A DNA stretch of 64,000 bases from the NCBI RefSeq assembly GCF_038397715.1, contig NZ_CP151633.1, forward strand, positions 992,001-1,056,000, in the 5' to 3' direction. The position numbers and the translations under genes were made by a program. A model generated the notes under the pieces. That model was not told where the DNA came from. It did no database searches and saw only the letters and a program-made list of their open reading frames with translations. This document shows positions 14,546-23,493 of the stretch, piece by piece; positions within the stretch are counted from its first letter, which is position 1, and every line of letters begins with the position of its first letter. The DNA is from Microbacterium sp. LWO14-1.2. Its GTDB lineage: Bacteria > Actinomycetota > Actinomycetes > Actinomycetales > Microbacteriaceae.

Positions 14546-17432
14546 TCAGGCTGACGCGAAGCAGGCGATCGAGAACACCGGCAAGGCCGCGCAGACCTCA
14601 AAGTCACAGGTCGACGGCCTCGGCACCGCCACCGACGAGACCAGCAAGAAATCGAAGGACTCGAAGAAGCCCCTCGATGAACAGGGCAAGGCGACCGAGG
14701 AAGTCGGCAAGAAGTCCAAGAAGTCCTCCGAGGAGCAGAAGAAGCAGGCTCAGGCGACCCAGGAGCAGATCCACGCCGCCAAGGAGCTGTCCACCGCGCT
14801 GAACGTCGCCGGGCTCGCTGTCGGCGCGCTCGTGACCCTCTCGATCGCGAAGAGCTCCGAGTTTGACCAGGCCATGTCCAACGTGCGCGCCGCGACCATG
14901 TCGACCGCCGCGGAGCAGCGCGCCCTCGGTGAAGCGGCGCTCGAGGCAGGCGCCGACACTGCGTACAGCGCCTCAGAGGCCGCCGCTGCCGAAGAGGAGT
15001 TGGCGAAGGCCGGCCAGTCGGTCTCGCAGATCATCGGCGGTTCCCTGAACGGGGCGCTCGCTCTCGCCGCCGCAGGGCAGCTGCAGGTCGCCCGCAGCGC
15101 GGAGATCATGGCGACGACTCTCACCCAGTTCCGCCTTCCCGCCGAGCAGGCCGCTCACGTCTCCGACGTGCTCGCTGCGGGCGCGGGCAAGGCGCAGGGG
15201 TCGGTCGACGACCTGTCGCTCGCGCTCTCCTACGTCGGACCACTCGCAGGATCGGTCGGCTTCTCGCTCGACCAGACCGCGGGCACACTCGCGTACTTCG
15301 CCACCCAGGGCATCATCGGCGAGAAGGCCGGTACGTCTCTCCGCGGCGTGCTCGCGTCGCTGCAGGCGCCCTCCGCCGCCGCCGCGAACGAGATGCAGAA
15401 GTACGGCATCAACATGTTCGACGCGAACGGCAAGATGCTGTCCCTGTCAGGTATCGCGGAGCAGCTCAAGACCCGTCTCGGCGGCCTCACCCAGCAGGAG
15501 CGCCTCGCCGCGCTCGGCCGCATCTTCGGCAACGAGTCACTGAACGCCGCCACGCTGCTGTACGAAGGTGGCGCGACGGCTGTCGAGGACTGGACCAACC
15601 AGGTCAACGACGCCGGGTACGCTGCCGAGCAGGCTGCGCTTCGACAGGACAACCTGGCGGGTGATATCGAGAAGCTCGGCGGGGCGTTTGACACCGCGCT
15701 GATCCGTACCGGGTCCGGCGCAAACGACGTGCTGCGCACGATGGTGCAGGCCGTCACCGAGATGGTCGACGTCTATGGGGAGGCTCCCGCTCCGATCCAG
15801 GTGACCGCGCTGGTCATCGGGTCGCTCGTCACCGCGGGTCTGCTGTTCGCTGGCACGGCGGTCGGCATGCGCGTGAAGCTCATCGAGCTCAAGACCGCTC
15901 TCGACCAGACGAACACCAGCTTCAGGACGACCGCGATCGCCGGCGGCCTCGCGGGTATCGCCCTCACGGGCGTCCTCACTGTGGTCGGCCTCATCATGTC
16001 CGCGCAGGCGGAAGCGAAGCAGCGGGCCGAGTCCTACGCCGACGCACTGCGACAGACCGGCTCCGCCGCAGACGAAGCTACCCGTGATCTCGTTGCAGCG
16101 AACCTGTCCGCCAAAGAGAGCTTCCTGTGGATGGAGAGCGACTCCGCCTACGACGCCGCCAAGAAGCTCGGTCTCGGTATCGACCTTGTCACGGATGCCG
16201 CCGAGGGCAACGCGGACGCTCAGGCCAAACTCCGGGAACAGCTCGAGTTCGGCGGGTACGGCTCGGAGGAGTTCAAGTCGAAGCTCGACGATCTCGGATT
16301 GTCCCTGACCGACTATCAGCGGCTCTCGGCGACCGTCACGCAGGCCGTCGAGCGCGAGAACACCGCTCGGGACGAGGGCCGCAAGCTCGTCGACCAACAG
16401 ACCGAAGCAACCGACGAATCGGCAGAGAGCTCGAAGACTGCTGCGGAGGCATACCTCGAGCAGGCGGACTCCGTGGAGGATCTCAACGCCAAGCTGACGG
16501 AGCTCATCGACCGGATCAATGAGATCAATGGCACCAACCAGGACGCGATCTCCGCGAACGCCGACTGGCAGCAGTCGCTAGCGGGTATTGCCGAGCAGGC
16601 GGTGTCTGTGGGTACGTCGCTCAACGAAGCGACCGTGGCCGGTTCCGCGAACGCCGCGGCGCTGTCTGACGTCGCTCAGAGCGCGCAGGAGGCCGCCGAG
16701 AAGCAGCTCGCTGTGGACCAGCAGACGATGTCGGGGAAGGACGCCGCCGATAAGTACTACGCGACGCTCGTCGCGCAGCGGCAGGCGTTCATCGACAGTG
16801 CAACCGCCGCCGGATACAACGCCGATGAGGTCAAAGCGCTCGCTGACCGCGTGTTCCAGCTCCCCTCGGAGAAGGAAATGGAGATCATCGCCGACACTGC
16901 TCAGGCGCAGATCGAGATCGACTCGTACATCTCGAAGAACACCGGGCGCGAGATCATCGTGAAGATCGGGACCTCGCGCGTCGCGCAGGGCCCCGGCGGG
17001 TCGGGCGGTATCACGCAAGCCGACGGCGGGATCGTGACCTTCGCTGACGGCGGACTCCGCCCGGCGTTGTCCTTCCACGCAGCCGGTTCTGTATCCGAGA
17101 ACCACGTCGCCCAAATCGCCCGGGCCGGCGAGTGGCGCATCTGGGCGGAGGACGAGACCGGCGGCGAGGGATACGTGCCACTGGCGCCGTCGAAGCGAGC
17201 TCGCTCCGAGATGATCATGAGCGAGATCGCGGACCGGTTCGGCGGCCTCTACATTCCAGGTAGCGCCCGCCGGTACGCCGAAGGCGCTGGCCCCGCCCCC
17301 TCCTCGGGTCGGGGTGGCGACACGTTCATCGAGCGGGTTGACGTGAGGCTGCCCGCCGCGGACCCGGAGATCGCTGCCGTGCTGTTCGGCGACAAGTTGA
17401 GGAACTCGTTCGCCTCCACCCCTGGACGTTGA
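14481..17432 (+). CDS. Tail tape measure protein
   Basis: A 983-aa protein setting tail length. It starts with a Lys/Asp/Glu/Ala-rich coiled-coil region. TP901-type motifs follow ('EFDQAMSNVRAATMSTAAEQRALGE', about 130-155), with 'TAYSASEAAAAEEELAKAG' and Gly-rich turns. Two hydrophobic segments lie near 445-470 and 485-510 and suit membrane insertion at DNA injection. The C terminus is rich in Gly and Pro. Length 983 aa would predict a tail of about 150 nm by the usual 1.5 A per residue rule. The start overlaps GT. Confidence 0.93.
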   Translation: MYNAGALVFKLITLGAQAFKADQADAKQAIENTGKAAQTSKSQVDGLGTATDETSKKSKDSKKPLDEQGKATEEVGKKSKKSSEEQKKQAQATQEQIHAAKELSTALNVAGLAVGALVTLSIAKSSEFDQAMSNVRAATMSTAAEQRALGEAALEAGADTAYSASEAAAAEEELAKAGQSVSQIIGGSLNGALALAAAGQLQVARSAEIMATTLTQFRLPAEQAAHVSDVLAAGAGKAQGSVDDLSLALSYVGPLAGSVGFSLDQTAGTLAYFATQGIIGEKAGTSLRGVLASLQAPSAAAANEMQKYGINMFDANGKMLSLSGIAEQLKTRLGGLTQQERLAALGRIFGNESLNAATLLYEGGATAVEDWTNQVNDAGYAAEQAALRQDNLAGDIEKLGGAFDTALIRTGSGANDVLRTMVQAVTEMVDVYGEAPAPIQVTALVIGSLVTAGLLFAGTAVGMRVKLIELKTALDQTNTSFRTTAIAGGLAGIALTGVLTVVGLIMSAQAEAKQRAESYADALRQTGSAADEATRDLVAANLSAKESFLWMESDSAYDAAKKLGLGIDLVTDAAEGNADAQAKLREQLEFGGYGSEEFKSKLDDLGLSLTDYQRLSATVTQAVERENTARDEGRKLVDQQTEATDESAESSKTAAEAYLEQADSVEDLNAKLTELIDRINEINGTNQDAISANADWQQSLAGIAEQAVSVGTSLNEATVAGSANAAALSDVAQSAQEAAEKQLAVDQQTMSGKDAADKYYATLVAQRQAFIDSATAAGYNADEVKALADRVFQLPSEKEMEIIADTAQAQIEIDSYISKNTGREIIVKIGTSRVAQGPGGSGGITQADGGIVTFADGGLRPALSFHAAGSVSENHVAQIARAGEWRIWAEDETGGEGYVPLAPSKRARSEMIMSEIADRFGGLYIPGSARRYAEGAGPAPSSGRGGDTFIERVDVRLPAADPEIAAVLFGDKLRNSFASTPGR

Positions 17433-17445
17433 GAGGCGCTGCAGC

Positions 17446-18297
17446 ATGGTCAACCAGATCACCCTGATCGACGGTTCCCGATCACTCGTGTTCCCGGCGA
17501 TCACCTCCCACGGCTGGTACTTCCACAGCCTCGACGGGTGGTACGGGCAGACGGGCAACAAGCAGCGCGGCGACGAGCGTCCGCAGGACCACGGCGCGTT
17601 CCGGCGGCGCCGTGCCCTGCGGACCTCCCGTGCGTTCTCGTTCAAGACGGGGTACCGTGACGGCAGCCCGGAGGAGGTTGAAGCGGCGACCGCGGATCTG
17701 TCCTCCTTCGGTGCCGATGGCGAGATCCTGATCATCGTCGAGGACGCACTCGGGCGCACCCAGCGGGTCGTGAACGTCGACATCATCGACGACCAGGACA
17801 CAACCCGCCGGTACACCGGGGACATGATCGTCGGCCTCACCGCGGACGACCCCCGCCGGTATTCCGTCGCGTCGGACGTGCCGTGGCAGTCCACGACACC
17901 GCCAAGCCCCGGACTCGGTCGCACGTGGCCGTCTGTGCGCCCCCTCGTGTGGCCGGGCGGTGGATCCACGGGTCGGATCACCCTCACCAACACCGGGAAG
18001 GCCGCCTCCGCGCCCGTACTGCGCCTCAACGGCGGGTCGGGCACGGCTCTCATCACGACAGTGGAGACTGGCGCCCGCATCGGCTTCGACCGGCTCATCC
18101 CGGTCGGGTCGATTGTGGAGATCGACACCGCCACGTACACCGCGATCATCGACGGCCAGTCGGACGTGTCGCGGTGGCTGCGGTACCGCGAATGGGAGAC
18201 GATCCCCGCCGAAAGCTCCCGCTCGTACCAGTTCGACGTCACCGACCCTGTGGGGTCGCCGACCCTCGAGGGGCGGGTGCTGTCCGCATGGGCGTGA
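17446..18297 (+). CDS. Distal tail protein (Dit-like)
   Basis: A 283-aa protein immediately after the tape measure, the usual position of Dit. It has an N-terminal beta-rich ring domain (about 1-140, 'QITLIDGSRSLVFPAI', 'TGYRDGSPEEVEAATADLSS') followed by a Gly/Pro-linked beta domain (about 155-283). The protein forms the hub to which tail-tip proteins attach. Its stop overlaps the next start by ten bases. No catalytic motif seen. Confidence 0.8.
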   Translation: MVNQITLIDGSRSLVFPAITSHGWYFHSLDGWYGQTGNKQRGDERPQDHGAFRRRRALRTSRAFSFKTGYRDGSPEEVEAATADLSSFGADGEILIIVEDALGRTQRVVNVDIIDDQDTTRRYTGDMIVGLTADDPRRYSVASDVPWQSTTPPSPGLGRTWPSVRPLVWPGGGSTGRITLTNTGKAASAPVLRLNGGSGTALITTVETGARIGFDRLIPVGSIVEIDTATYTAIIDGQSDVSRWLRYREWETIPAESSRSYQFDVTDPVGSPTLEGRVLSAWA

Positions 18298-19424
18298 AGG
18301 CGTACGTGTTCGTCACCCGCACGGGCACACTGCTCGGTGAGGTCACACCCGCCGCCGGGTCGTGGTCGGAGAACGCGAACCAGCCTGAGACGGTGACCGG
18401 GGTCTTCGATCTCGCGTCCGTCACCGAAGGCGGTCGCGATTGGCGCAACCACGGCACCCCCTGGAAGCACTCTCTCGCCTTCGACGTGGGCGGCCGGCTC
18501 CTCGGCGGGCCGATCATGCCGCACAACTTCGACAACACCGACGGATCGCTGCGCATCACCTCCCGTGGCGGCCGGATCCTGTTCGCGCCGCGCTCGATCC
18601 TCCCGCCTGCGGCGATGCCGCCCCGCCTGTTGACCCTCCCCGACGGTTCCCCCGACGCCACGCTCGACTCGACCTGGACCGGGTTCGACCTCGGCACGAT
18701 CGCGAAGAAGATCGGTCAGCAGGCGTGCGCGTGGCCCGGGTCGGACTACCCGATCGTGTGGCCCGCGGACCGCGCTGGCGTCCACGAGCGCACCTACGCG
18801 GCCGTGGACCGGAAGGGTGTCGACGCAGCGTGGACCGACCTGTCGAAGGTCGAGAACGGCCCTGACATCAGGCTCCGCCTCGAGTGGAAGGACGACGCGA
18901 GCTTCCAGTGGCGGTTCGAGACCGGCACGCAAGAGCAACCGCGCCTGCAGGGCAGGGACGCTCACACGTGGGGGATCGCGAAGGGCACGGGGCTGCAGGT
19001 TGACCTGGACCCGTCCCGGATGGGCTCACTCGCGTGGTCCCGGGGTGGCCGTTCGCTCGACACGACCCTGATCCGCGGACGCTACGACTCCACCCTCATC
19101 GACGCCGGCTTCCCGCTCCTCGAGCTCGACTCCGACGCGTCCGCGAACACCGTTGACGCTTCCACGCTCGACTCGTGGAACGCCGAGACACTGCGCACCG
19201 CGCGCAAGCCGTGGGAGTTCTGGTCGTTCAAGGTCCCCGCCGACGAGTCGCCGTTCCCGTACGAGTACGGTCCCGGCTCACTGATCACCGTCGAGGTGAC
19301 GAAGGAGACGAAGGTGAAGGGCGGGTACGTCCCCCCTGGCACCTACCAGCGCCGCATTGCCGCCCTTTCGGGCGGTCTCGACAACTGGGTCACCATCACC
19401 TGCGGCGAGAACTACGACCAGTAG
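18288..19424 (+). CDS. Tail tip protein (Tal/gp28-like hub)
   Basis: A 378-aa beta-rich protein following the Dit-like gene. The start at 18288 is chosen because it gives a small overlap and a protein beginning 'MGVKAYVFVTRTGTLLGEV'. It has many Trp/Arg/Asp residues and 'TYQRRIAALSGGLDNWVTITCGENYDQ' at the end, as in actinophage minor tail proteins of about 380 aa. It is likely a structural hub. No peptidase motif is seen, so hydrolysis of the cell wall is not claimed. Confidence 0.78.
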   Translation: MGVKAYVFVTRTGTLLGEVTPAAGSWSENANQPETVTGVFDLASVTEGGRDWRNHGTPWKHSLAFDVGGRLLGGPIMPHNFDNTDGSLRITSRGGRILFAPRSILPPAAMPPRLLTLPDGSPDATLDSTWTGFDLGTIAKKIGQQACAWPGSDYPIVWPADRAGVHERTYAAVDRKGVDAAWTDLSKVENGPDIRLRLEWKDDASFQWRFETGTQEQPRLQGRDAHTWGIAKGTGLQVDLDPSRMGSLAWSRGGRSLDTTLIRGRYDSTLIDAGFPLLELDSDASANTVDASTLDSWNAETLRTARKPWEFWSFKVPADESPFPYEYGPGSLITVEVTKETKVKGGYVPPGTYQRRIAALSGGLDNWVTITCGENYDQ

Positions 19425-19432
19425 GAGGCCGC

Positions 19433-20029
19433 ATGGACCCGACTCCGAACCGTGGCGGTCCCGACGCGGCGCTCCTCGCCCAGATCGAGGGGATCAAGCA
19501 GCGCCTCGACGAGATCGAGAACCCGTCTGGCACGCAACGCGCCCAGGCGGTGAAGAAGCTGCAGGATGCGGTCGCCGCACAGCAGCAGCTCCTGACCGCG
19601 CAGGCCGCACAGCTGGCGTTCCTGCAGACGCAGAACGTGTTCGACTCGCGCGCCACACTCCTGCCCTGGTCGGGCAGCAACAGCGGCGTCACATGGTTCC
19701 CGTACCAGGCGGACTACAACGCCGCGGTGACGGTCACGACCGGCGCGTCCGGGGTGCTCGTCATCTCCACCAGCGCGCTCATGTCGGGCGGTGGGGCGAC
19801 GTCCGCCGTCATCGCCGTCGAGATCGCCGGGGTGAGCGGGCCAACCGCCCCCGCCCCCGGGATGCTCATGGTCGGCGGGACCACGTCGCTCACCTCGTCC
19901 AGCACCTTCCGGGTGCAACTCGCCGGGAACACGACCTACACGATCCTCACCCGGCACGGAGCGAACGGCACCGGCTCCGGCTCCTGCATCTGGGGCTACC
20001 AGGCCCTGTCGGTCACCCGCAGCGCATAA
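19433..20029 (+). CDS. Minor tail protein with N-terminal coiled coil
   Basis: A 198-aa protein. Residues about 15-65 form a heptad-rich coiled coil ('LLAQIEGIKQRLDEIENPS', 'AVAAQQQLLTAQAAQLAFLQTQ'). The rest is Gly/Ser/Thr-rich beta structure, the layout of a trimeric tail spike or fibre tip. An AGGAGG site precedes the ATG at 19433. Binding of the host surface is a fair inference but no ligand motif is seen. Confidence 0.72.
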   Translation: MDPTPNRGGPDAALLAQIEGIKQRLDEIENPSGTQRAQAVKKLQDAVAAQQQLLTAQAAQLAFLQTQNVFDSRATLLPWSGSNSGVTWFPYQADYNAAVTVTTGASGVLVISTSALMSGGGATSAVIAVEIAGVSGPTAPAPGMLMVGGTTSLTSSSTFRVQLAGNTTYTILTRHGANGTGSGSCIWGYQALSVTRSA

Positions 20030-20079
20030 CCAACCCTCACCCTCGACACCCGCGGGTGTCCCCGCCGTAGGAGGCATCC

Positions 20080-21120
20080 GTGACCCTCACCCGCTCACTT
20101 CCCACCCAGCACGCGTCGGGAATCACGATCCTCGACGAGCGGCGCATCGTCGCCGGCCGGTACGCGCGCAACGCCGACGGCACGCCCCGCGTCGGCGTGC
20201 TCCCCGTGCATACGGGCCCGCTCGTCACGGGCCGCGCGTCCATGGGGTACGACGTCGCCGCGTTCAACGCCGTCAGTGCTCGCACCACCGCTGGCGCGGA
20301 GGAGGTCGCGAATGATGGGACAGTGACCGTCGCGACGACCGCGGCGCCGGGGTCGAACACCCGCCTTGACGTCATCTGGTTCCACGCCCGATTCAGCTCG
20401 CCCGTCGCCGCCGACACGAACAACGATGTCGTGTTCGGAGTCACGCAGGGCACTCCCGCAGCCGTCTCGCCTTCGAAGCCCGCGATCCCCGCTGGCGCCG
20501 TCGAGCTCGCGGTCGCCGAGATCCCGTCCACCGCGACGACCACGCAGTCCGCGGGCGTCGTGATCACGCAGACCTTCCAGTACACGGCCGCCGCGGGCGC
20601 ACCCGTCCTGTTCCGCACCAAGACGGAACTCGACGCTTGGGCGGCGCCGGTCGGCGCCACCGCGCGCACCATCGACAGCGACCTCGAATGGGTGCGGCGC
20701 TCCACCCCGACCCCGGGCTGGTACCTCACCCCCGGCCAGCGGCTCGCCTACATGACCGGTTCCACGACCTCCGGCGTCGCCAACACCGTCCTCGGTTCGG
20801 TGATCCGCACGATCGCCCTGCCGATCGGGCAGCGCGTCCGCGTTCGAAGCGCCCGCGTCGGCATGTACAACACCGTCGCCGGCGGCGCCACCTATGCGAT
20901 GCAGCTGCGCAACAACGCCGCCGACGTGACCGCCTCCGTGTTCGACAAGAGCATTCCGGGACGCGCATACCAGCCCGGCGGAAGCCAGGTCGTGTCCGTG
21001 CCGGGCTGTGACACCGAGCACGTCACCACGGTCGCTGCCCCGGTCAGTGCCGCGCTGTTCGTCACCGCGTCGATCTCGTTCGGCGGCGACGGGCAAGAAC
21101 TCTGGATCGAGTCCCTCTGA
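20080..21120 (+). CDS. Minor tail / receptor-binding-type protein, 346 aa
   Basis: A Gly/Thr/Ala-rich beta protein with a GTG start after an AGGAGG site. It begins 'MTLTRSLPTQHASGITILDER', then 'RIVAGRYARNADGTPRVGVLP', which resembles actinophage minor tail proteins of unknown fold. The C terminus is predicted extended and ends 'GQELWIESL'. The TGATG overlap with the endolysin gene marks the end of the tail module. Receptor binding is inferred from position only. Confidence 0.7.
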   Translation: MTLTRSLPTQHASGITILDERRIVAGRYARNADGTPRVGVLPVHTGPLVTGRASMGYDVAAFNAVSARTTAGAEEVANDGTVTVATTAAPGSNTRLDVIWFHARFSSPVAADTNNDVVFGVTQGTPAAVSPSKPAIPAGAVELAVAEIPSTATTTQSAGVVITQTFQYTAAAGAPVLFRTKTELDAWAAPVGATARTIDSDLEWVRRSTPTPGWYLTPGQRLAYMTGSTTSGVANTVLGSVIRTIALPIGQRVRVRSARVGMYNTVAGGATYAMQLRNNAADVTASVFDKSIPGRAYQPGGSQVVSVPGCDTEHVTTVAAPVSAALFVTASISFGGDGQELWIESL

Positions 21121-21899
21121 TGGGCGGCATGCAGTACGTCTACTGGATGGGCGCACGGCTCACGCCGTGGATGCTCTACTGCTTGAAGCTCCTCGACGCG
21201 GATCTTCGCCGCCTGTTCGGTGTATCCCTCGTCCTGCACTCAACCGCCGGCATCCGACTCCACGAGGAGCAGAAGGCGCTATTCCTGAGCCGCTACCAGC
21301 TGCAGGCGTCCGGGACCGGCCCCTACGGAGACGTGCGGTGGTGGCAGGGGCGACGCTACGTGCGCCACAGCGGCGACGGAACTGTCGCCCCACCCAGTGA
21401 GTCCAACCACGAGATCCAGGGCACCACGGCCGCGGTCGACGTCGCTGACAGCGGCGGCGCGGGTATCGGCACGATGGGCTCCGCCCGCTCGAACTGGCTG
21501 CGCGCGAACGCTTCGAAGTACGGGCTTATCCCCGAGGGATTCAAGTTCAAGGAGGCGTGGCACTACGCCATCCCCGACATCTTCCGGGCCGTGCCTGCTG
21601 GCGGCGCGGACGCTCCCGAAGTCACCGAACCCGAGTCCGAGGAGGACGACGACATGCGAAACCCAGCGATGTTCTGCACCACAGCGAACGACAAGATGGT
21701 CAGCGAGACGAACCTGCCGAACACGTACATCGTGACGGACTCCAATGGGTTTTTCCACCAGGTGTCCGGCATTGACGGCACCTACGCCTCCCGCATCGCG
21801 CAGGCGTACGGGGTCACCGTCGACGCGCAGTGGATCACGCAGAGCCACGCGGTCCGCCTCGAGCGCGACTGCGCAGCCATGCGCCCCACGAGAAGCTGA
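21120..21899 (+). CDS. Endolysin: M15-family D-Ala-D-Ala carboxypeptidase/endopeptidase
   Basis: A 259-aa lysis enzyme. The Zn site of the VanY/M15 peptidase is clear: H97 and D107 in 'SNHEIQGTTAAVDV', and E145/H148 in 'EAWHY'. Residues 1-160 form the catalytic domain that cleaves peptidoglycan peptides. An acidic linker (about 165-178) leads to an 81-aa C-terminal domain, presumably for wall binding. An internal GAGGAGG site sits eight bases before an in-frame ATG at 21654, so a separate C-terminal product may also be made. Confidence 0.9.
   Translation: MGGMQYVYWMGARLTPWMLYCLKLLDADLRRLFGVSLVLHSTAGIRLHEEQKALFLSRYQLQASGTGPYGDVRWWQGRRYVRHSGDGTVAPPSESNHEIQGTTAAVDVADSGGAGIGTMGSARSNWLRANASKYGLIPEGFKFKEAWHYAIPDIFRAVPAGGADAPEVTEPESEEDDDMRNPAMFCTTANDKMVSETNLPNTYIVTDSNGFFHQVSGIDGTYASRIAQAYGVTVDAQWITQSHAVRLERDCAAMRPTRS
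21639..21656 (+). promoter_or_regulatory. Internal ribosome-binding site and start inside the endolysin gene
   Basis: GAGGAGG at 21639-21645 is followed after eight bases by ATG 21654-21656, in frame with the endolysin. It lies in the linker, so translation would give only the C-terminal domain (81 aa, to 21899). The Glu-Glu-Asp-Asp-Asp linker codons naturally contain GAGGAGG, so chance is possible. Confidence 0.5.
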
Positions 21900-22264
21900 T
21901 GGCTGAGGAACTGCCTCCATCTCTGTTCAACATCCTGCGCGCTGACCTTCGCGACACCCGCACCGAGATCAACGGGCGGCTCGACGGTCTCGCACGCGAC
22001 ATGGTCACGTCGGCCATGCTCGCGCAGGTCCAAGCGAATCAGAAGGAGCGCGACGACCGACAGGACGCTCGACTCCGCACTCTCGAAACGCAGAACACGG
22101 AGCGGGAGAAGGAGGCCCGGGCGAACGAGGAGGCGCTGCGGCGCACTCGTGCGCAGCAGTTCTTCGCGATCGGGTTGGCCGCATTCGGCGCGATCCTGTC
22201 CGTTATCGGCGGGATCGTCGTCTGGACGGTCACCTCCGGACTACAGCAGCTTGCGGGAGGATGA
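21899..22264 (+). CDS. XhlA-like lysis-associated protein with coiled coil and one TM
   Basis: A 121-aa protein starting '[19 protein letters not shown]'. A long coiled-coil stretch (about 10-85, many Arg/Glu/Gln) leads into one hydrophobic segment (about 87-112, '[22 protein letters not shown]'), the layout of XhlA/hemolysin-type proteins next to holins. The ATG overlaps the endolysin stop (TGATG). Membrane anchoring near the lysis proteins is supported; a direct part in lysis is inferred. Confidence 0.75.
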   Translation: MAEELPPSLFNILRADLRDTRTEINGRLDGLARDMVTSAMLAQVQANQKERDDRQDARLRTLETQNTEREKEARANEEALRRTRAQQFFAIGLAAFGAILSVIGGIVVWTVTSGLQQLAGG

Positions 22265-22266
22265 CC

Positions 22267-22833
22267 ATGCTCTCCACGAAACTCTGGACCATCGGATACA
22301 AGATCCTCGGCGCGCTCATCGCGCTCATGGTGCTCGGTGCGATCGTCCTCGTCTCTCTCAACAACGCCCAGCTGCGCGCCGAGAACCAGGACATGTACGC
22401 CGACCTGCAGGCATCGCAGGACAACGCGCAGAGCCTGTACGAGCAGCTGCTCGCAGAAGGCGTCGACCCCGAGGGTGAACCGCCCGCCGAGGTCGTGGCC
22501 GGTCCCGCCGGCGAGCCCGGAGCCCGCGGGCCCGCCGGACCAACCGGCCCCGCGGGCGAAGACGGCCTCCCCGGGGCACCGGGCGCACCAGGGTCGTCTG
22601 GCTCACCCGGCGATGTCGGCCCCCCAGGGCCGTCCGGCGCGCCAGGCGCGAAGGGCGACCCCGGGGCAACCGGGCCACAGGGGCCACAGGGACCAGCTGG
22701 AGCAGACGGTCGCGGCATCCGGTCGCTGTACTGCGACGGCACGACCGGCCGCTGGACGGTCACCTACACAGACGGCGTGACCGCAGACGCGGGAGCGTGC
22801 ACCACCCCCATCCTCGAAGGAGTTCTGCCATGA
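22267..22833 (+). CDS. Membrane-anchored collagen-like protein
   Basis: A 188-aa protein with an N-terminal membrane segment (about 12-30), a helical or coiled stretch (32-65), then about 24 Gly-X-Y triplets (79-150) rich in Pro and Ala. It ends in a compact domain with two Cys (in 'SLYCDG' and 'GACTTP'). The start at 22267 has six bases to the GGGAGG site; an ATG six bases earlier would touch that site. It lies between the XhlA-like and holin genes. Phage collagen-like repeats usually trimerise. The anchor could make this a lysogeny surface protein or a lysis regulator. Confidence 0.7.
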   Translation: MLSTKLWTIGYKILGALIALMVLGAIVLVSLNNAQLRAENQDMYADLQASQDNAQSLYEQLLAEGVDPEGEPPAEVVAGPAGEPGARGPAGPTGPAGEDGLPGAPGAPGSSGSPGDVGPPGPSGAPGAKGDPGATGPQGPQGPAGADGRGIRSLYCDGTTGRWTVTYTDGVTADAGACTTPILEGVLP

Positions 22834-23060
22834 GCATTCCCACCACCCCCGACCGTCCCTCGTTCCTCGCCCGCTCGAAGAAGGCGATCGCTGGCGGCGT
22901 GACCGGCGCGGTCGCAGCCGGATCGACCGCGCTCACGACCGCGCTCGGCGACGGCGCTCTCTCCGGCGCCGACGGCTGGCTTATCGCCGGCGCGGTTGTC
23001 GGCGGCTTCGCTGTCGGCTTCGCCGGCGTCTGGGCCGCACCCGCGAATGCGGAGGGCTGA
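22830..23060 (+). CDS. Holin-like small membrane protein
   Basis: A 76-aa protein with a basic N terminus, '[15 protein letters not shown]', and two close hydrophobic segments (about 23-43 and 50-70) separated by a Gly/Asp turn. This is the typical holin size and form. The start overlaps the stop of the collagen-like gene. It likely forms the membrane lesion that releases the endolysin. No antiholin is evident. Confidence 0.75.
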   Translation: MSIPTTPDRPSFLARSKKAIAGGVTGAVAAGSTALTTALGDGALSGADGWLIAGAVVGGFAVGFAGVWAAPANAEG

Positions 23061-23062
23061 TC

Positions 23063-23476
23063 ATGGCCACCCGCATCGCGAACGTCGTTCGCAACGCCAT
23101 GGCGAACGCCGCCGTCGACCTGATCGACGCCGGCCCCGCTGCCGGCACCGTGCAGATCCGCACCGGCGCCCAGCCCGCCTCGGTCGCTACCGCCGCATCG
23201 GGCACGCTCCTCGGCACCCTCACCCTCTCGGATCCCGGCTTCGGGGACGCGGTGAACGGTGTCGCGACCGCCGCCGCAGTGACCGGTGACAGTTCCGCCG
23301 ACGCGACGGGCACGGCGGGCTGGTTCCGCGTGTACGACTCCACCGGCACCGCGCTGATGGACGGTTCGATCAGCGAGGCCGGAGGCGGCGGGGACATGAT
23401 CCTCGACAAGGTCGCGATCGTCGCCGGCGGGACCATCGCGGTCAACTCCTGGACGGTCACCCAGCCCGCAGGCTGA
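23063..23476 (+). CDS. Small phage structural-type protein
   Basis: A 137-aa beta-rich protein beginning 'MATRIANVVRNAMANAAVDL'. Short Gly/Thr/Ser repeats and the segment 'GTAGWFRVYDSTGTALMDGSIS' resemble conserved phage proteins of about 140 aa near lysis or tail genes. Function unknown. Position between the holin and the large GDPD-like protein suggests a tail or virion part. The ATG is two bases past the holin stop, implying coupling. Confidence 0.65.
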   Translation: MATRIANVVRNAMANAAVDLIDAGPAAGTVQIRTGAQPASVATAASGTLLGTLTLSDPGFGDAVNGVATAAAVTGDSSADATGTAGWFRVYDSTGTALMDGSISEAGGGGDMILDKVAIVAGGTIAVNSWTVTQPAG

Positions 23477-23493
23477 ACAGCGAGGAGAGCATC

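Noticed and set aside
16578..18965. A 795-aa antisense frame over tape measure and tail genes
   Set aside because: Runs opposite to three clear phage genes and has no recognisable domain or ribosome site.
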